Assembly (NCBI GenBank): GCA_002322525.1
Contig: DCOU01000044.1
Location: 1 to 6,058 of the forward strand
Direction: 5' to 3'
DNA length: 6,058 bases
Source: Candidatus Omnitrophica bacterium UBA1562
GTDB taxonomy: Bacteria > Omnitrophota > Gorgyraeia > Gygaellales > Profunditerraquicolaceae
Below are positions 4,495 through 6,058 of the stretch, one piece after another. Position 1 is the stretch's first letter. Every line of letters begins with the position of its first letter. The notes beneath the pieces were generated by a model. The model saw nothing but the letters and a program-made list of their open reading frames with translations. It had not been told where the DNA came from and made no database searches. The translations under genes were made by a program, and so were the position numbers.

Positions 4495-5706
4495 CTATAA
4501 ATAAACAATATCTTCCTCGTGATATAAAGAAAGAAACAAAAGTATATAATCTCGTAAGTGCCGAGTAAGCAAAAAGTTATTTCTTATATGCTCCCGGCCG
4601 TTCTCGCCTAATCTCTTGGCATATTCAGGGCTGTTGAGAAGCTGCTTTATTGCAAAGGCAGCGCCATCTATTGAATGACAAAGTAAACCAGAATATTTAT
4701 GCTTTATCTGTAAAGGAATACCTCCCACATTGGAGGCAACAACTGGCTTTGCTTTCCATAGAGCTTCAGCAACTGTTAAACCAAAACCTTCTTTTATTGA
4801 TTTTTGAATAATAACCGTTGAGGCTCTTTGTAGCGCATTAACCTCTATATCATTCTGAGGCAATAACAGAATATGAATATCTCGATCTTGTTTTGCCTTT
4901 TCTTGAACTTCTTCAAAAACCTTTAAGCCTTCAGGGTCATCTGTGGCAGTGCCACCAGCTAAAATAAGCTGGCAATCAATATATCGTTTTACTTGTTGAT
5001 AGACCCCGATAACTCCTATTGGGTCCTTTAAACGGTCAAAACGCGAAATTTGTGTAATTGTTGGTTTATCTTTGGGAATATTATACTTTTGTAAAACCGA
5101 ATCTATAGTTTCCTGGGATAATTCCTTGTTTTTATCACTTAATGGATCAATTGACGGCGAAATTAAAAACTGCCTTATGGGTAACCTCTGTGAAAAACTG
5201 GGAGCAGAAAATACGGCGGAATCATAGGTTATTATAAAATCCTTAAGGAAATTCCAGACTTTTTGATTGGGATTTGATACGTCGATATGGCAGCGCCAAA
5301 TCCATCTGTTATGGGATTTCTCCTTTATTAATGCTATTGGCTGGGGGTCGTGAACGAAAACAATATCTCCATAAGTGTTAACATTTTCTAAATTTTGCCG
5401 GCTTGTCTCCATGAATATCTCAAAATCCCTTTGAGTTATTTCTTCGACTTTGCCATGCAATGCGTTGTGAAACTTCTTTGTCACTTCAAAAAACTGTTCT
5501 CCGCCTTTTATTACATCCCATCTCGTATCCACTCCTAGTTCTCGCAAAAGTGGAACCATACAGTTTAATATTTCGGCTACGCCACCACCGACAGGGGTAG
5601 AATTAATATGCTGAATGACTTTGCCTTTTAACTTTTCTGCAAGGAGCCTTAGATCGTCGATAACAGACTCACCCACAATAGAGATATATTCTTCTATTTT
5701 TGCCAT
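4495..5706 (-). CDS. treT: Trehalose glycosyltransferring synthase-like GT4 glycosyltransferase
   Basis: This 403-residue protein is close to archaeal/Thermotoga TreT (about 410 residues), which makes trehalose from NDP-glucose and glucose with retention of configuration. It has a GT-B fold. The N-terminal half has HINSTPVGGGVAEIL (33-47, glycine-rich loop), RWDVIKGGEQFFEVTKKFHN (62-81), VHDPQP (118-123) and RWIWRCHIDVSNPN (134-147). The C-terminal half has SRFDRLKDP (221-229; R222 and K227 likely contact the diphosphate), LAGG (249-252), and the E-x7-E signature EGFGLTVAE with E306 and E314. It ends with GGIPLQ and RLGENGREH. It is cytoplasmic. The start ATG lies one base after the DUF5752-like stop and has no clear ribosome site, so coupling is likely. 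Trehalose as the product is inferred from family similarity; another glucosyl acceptor cannot be excluded. Confidence 0.85.
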   Translation of the reverse strand: MAKIEEYISIVGESVIDDLRLLAEKLKGKVIQHINSTPVGGGVAEILNCMVPLLRELGVDTRWDVIKGGEQFFEVTKKFHNALHGKVEEITQRDFEIFMETSRQNLENVNTYGDIVFVHDPQPIALIKEKSHNRWIWRCHIDVSNPNQKVWNFLKDFIITYDSAVFSAPSFSQRLPIRQFLISPSIDPLSDKNKELSQETIDSVLQKYNIPKDKPTITQISRFDRLKDPIGVIGVYQQVKRYIDCQLILAGGTATDDPEGLKVFEEVQEKAKQDRDIHILLLPQNDIEVNALQRASTVIIQKSIKEGFGLTVAEALWKAKPVVASNVGGIPLQIKHKYSGLLCHSIDGAAFAIKQLLNSPEYAKRLGENGREHIRNNFLLTRHLRDYILLFLSLYHEEDIVYL

Positions 5707-5707
5707 A

Positions 5708-6058
5708 TTAAGTAGGTATCTTTTTTTCTATCCTTCTTATTAATGTTTCTCTAAGGTTTTCTAAAGTACGCGTATAAGGATCGAGTTTTGAAATCTCATC
5801 TGCCAATTCTTTATCGCCTAAAGAATTCTCAATCCAGTTTGAAAAGTCATTAGTGCCTTTCCCAAGTCTCAGGCGTGCCTCAAAGATATGAAAATATATA
5901 GAGTCAATGGTTATCTTCTTTAGGATTTCTGCAAAATCTCTTAGATCATAAGCAACGTAATTTGTCGGGATAACAAAACTTACCGACTTTATAAAATGAA
6001 ACTCCTCCTCTGAACGTGCAAATTTCAATAAGGCTTTAGGATTGTTCTTTAAATAATC
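5708..6058 (-). CDS. DUF5752-like protein, C-terminal part (5' end outside window)
   Basis: The frame is open to the window edge, beginning DYLKNNPKALLKFARS, so 116 codons are visible plus the stop; an internal TTG at 6028 is unlikely to be the true start. Recognisable stretches are FHFIKSVSFVIPTNYVAYDL, then IYFHIFEARLRLGKGTNDFS, WIENSLGDKELADEISKLDP, and a C-terminal helix with TLENLRETLIRR. This pattern (aromatic/His-rich strand, YFH-x3-RLRLG-x-TNDFS-W, LDPYT-TLE-LR) fits the uncharacterised DUF5752 family as I remember it. The function is unknown. It directly precedes the treT-like gene (TAA, one base, ATG), which suggests a role with trehalose or glucosyl metabolism, possibly as a partner or regulator. 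Assignment rests on recall, not a search. Confidence 0.7.
   Translation of the reverse strand, partial: DYLKNNPKALLKFARSEEEFHFIKSVSFVIPTNYVAYDLRDFAEILKKITIDSIYFHIFEARLRLGKGTNDFSNWIENSLGDKELADEISKLDPYTRTLENLRETLIRRIEKKIPT

Noticed and set aside
4338..4568. Plus-strand 76-codon open frame
   Set aside because: It overlaps the C-terminal end of the treT-like gene, has no ribosome site and no recognisable domain.

Overview
This is bacterial DNA of moderate to low GC content. All host genes lie on the minus strand, and the only plus-strand gene is the transposase of an inserted element. The gene mix (FloA flotillin with two NfeD proteins, archaeal-type TreT trehalose synthase with a DUF5752-like protein), strong AAGGAGG ribosome sites and structured intergenic repeats suggest an uncultivated bacterium, perhaps of the Omnitrophota/PVC type. 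That placement is a guess; nothing here fixes the phylum.

Layout in transcription order, right to left. (1) 6058-4495: a DUF5752-like gene cut by the window edge, then a GT4 trehalose glycosyltransferring synthase (TreT-like), one base apart. They are followed by a probable minus-strand terminator at 4398-4434. (2) 4494-3963: 532 bases without a conventional gene. They hold a possible leader-peptide and small-ORF arrangement, a 27-codon zinc-ribbon ORF, a ~160-bp imperfect palindrome (4032-4192) whose two arms each fold into a hairpin with compensatory changes, and a promoter directly against the nfeD start codon, which suggests a leaderless mRNA. (3) 3962-1: a membrane operon of long NfeD (ClpP-class serine protease plus membrane and OB domains), short NfeD, and floA (N-terminal 214 codons only). 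This set is thought to act in membrane microdomain organisation and membrane protein quality control.

The operon is interrupted between short nfeD and floA by a complete 1393-bp insertion sequence (668-2060) of the IS6/IS26 type. It has 15-bp terminal inverted repeats starting GG(C/T)TCTTTCGCAA, an 8-bp target duplication TATAGTTC, and a DD34E transposase with two N-terminal zinc ribbons. The insertion landed inside the nfeD stop codon. The target duplication plus the terminal G of the element rebuild a stop (TAA becomes TAG), so the NfeD protein is unchanged and the floA ribosome site is intact. floA is now 1.4 kb further from the operon promoter.

The most interesting unexplained structure is the 5' leader of the transposase. 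Bases 703-724 can pair with 741-768, hiding the Shine-Dalgarno sequence, and a GCAA-loop hairpin sits inside the left terminal repeat. Together these look like protection against transcription entering from outside. The second is the 4032-4192 palindrome, which looks like a miniature or REP-like repeat.
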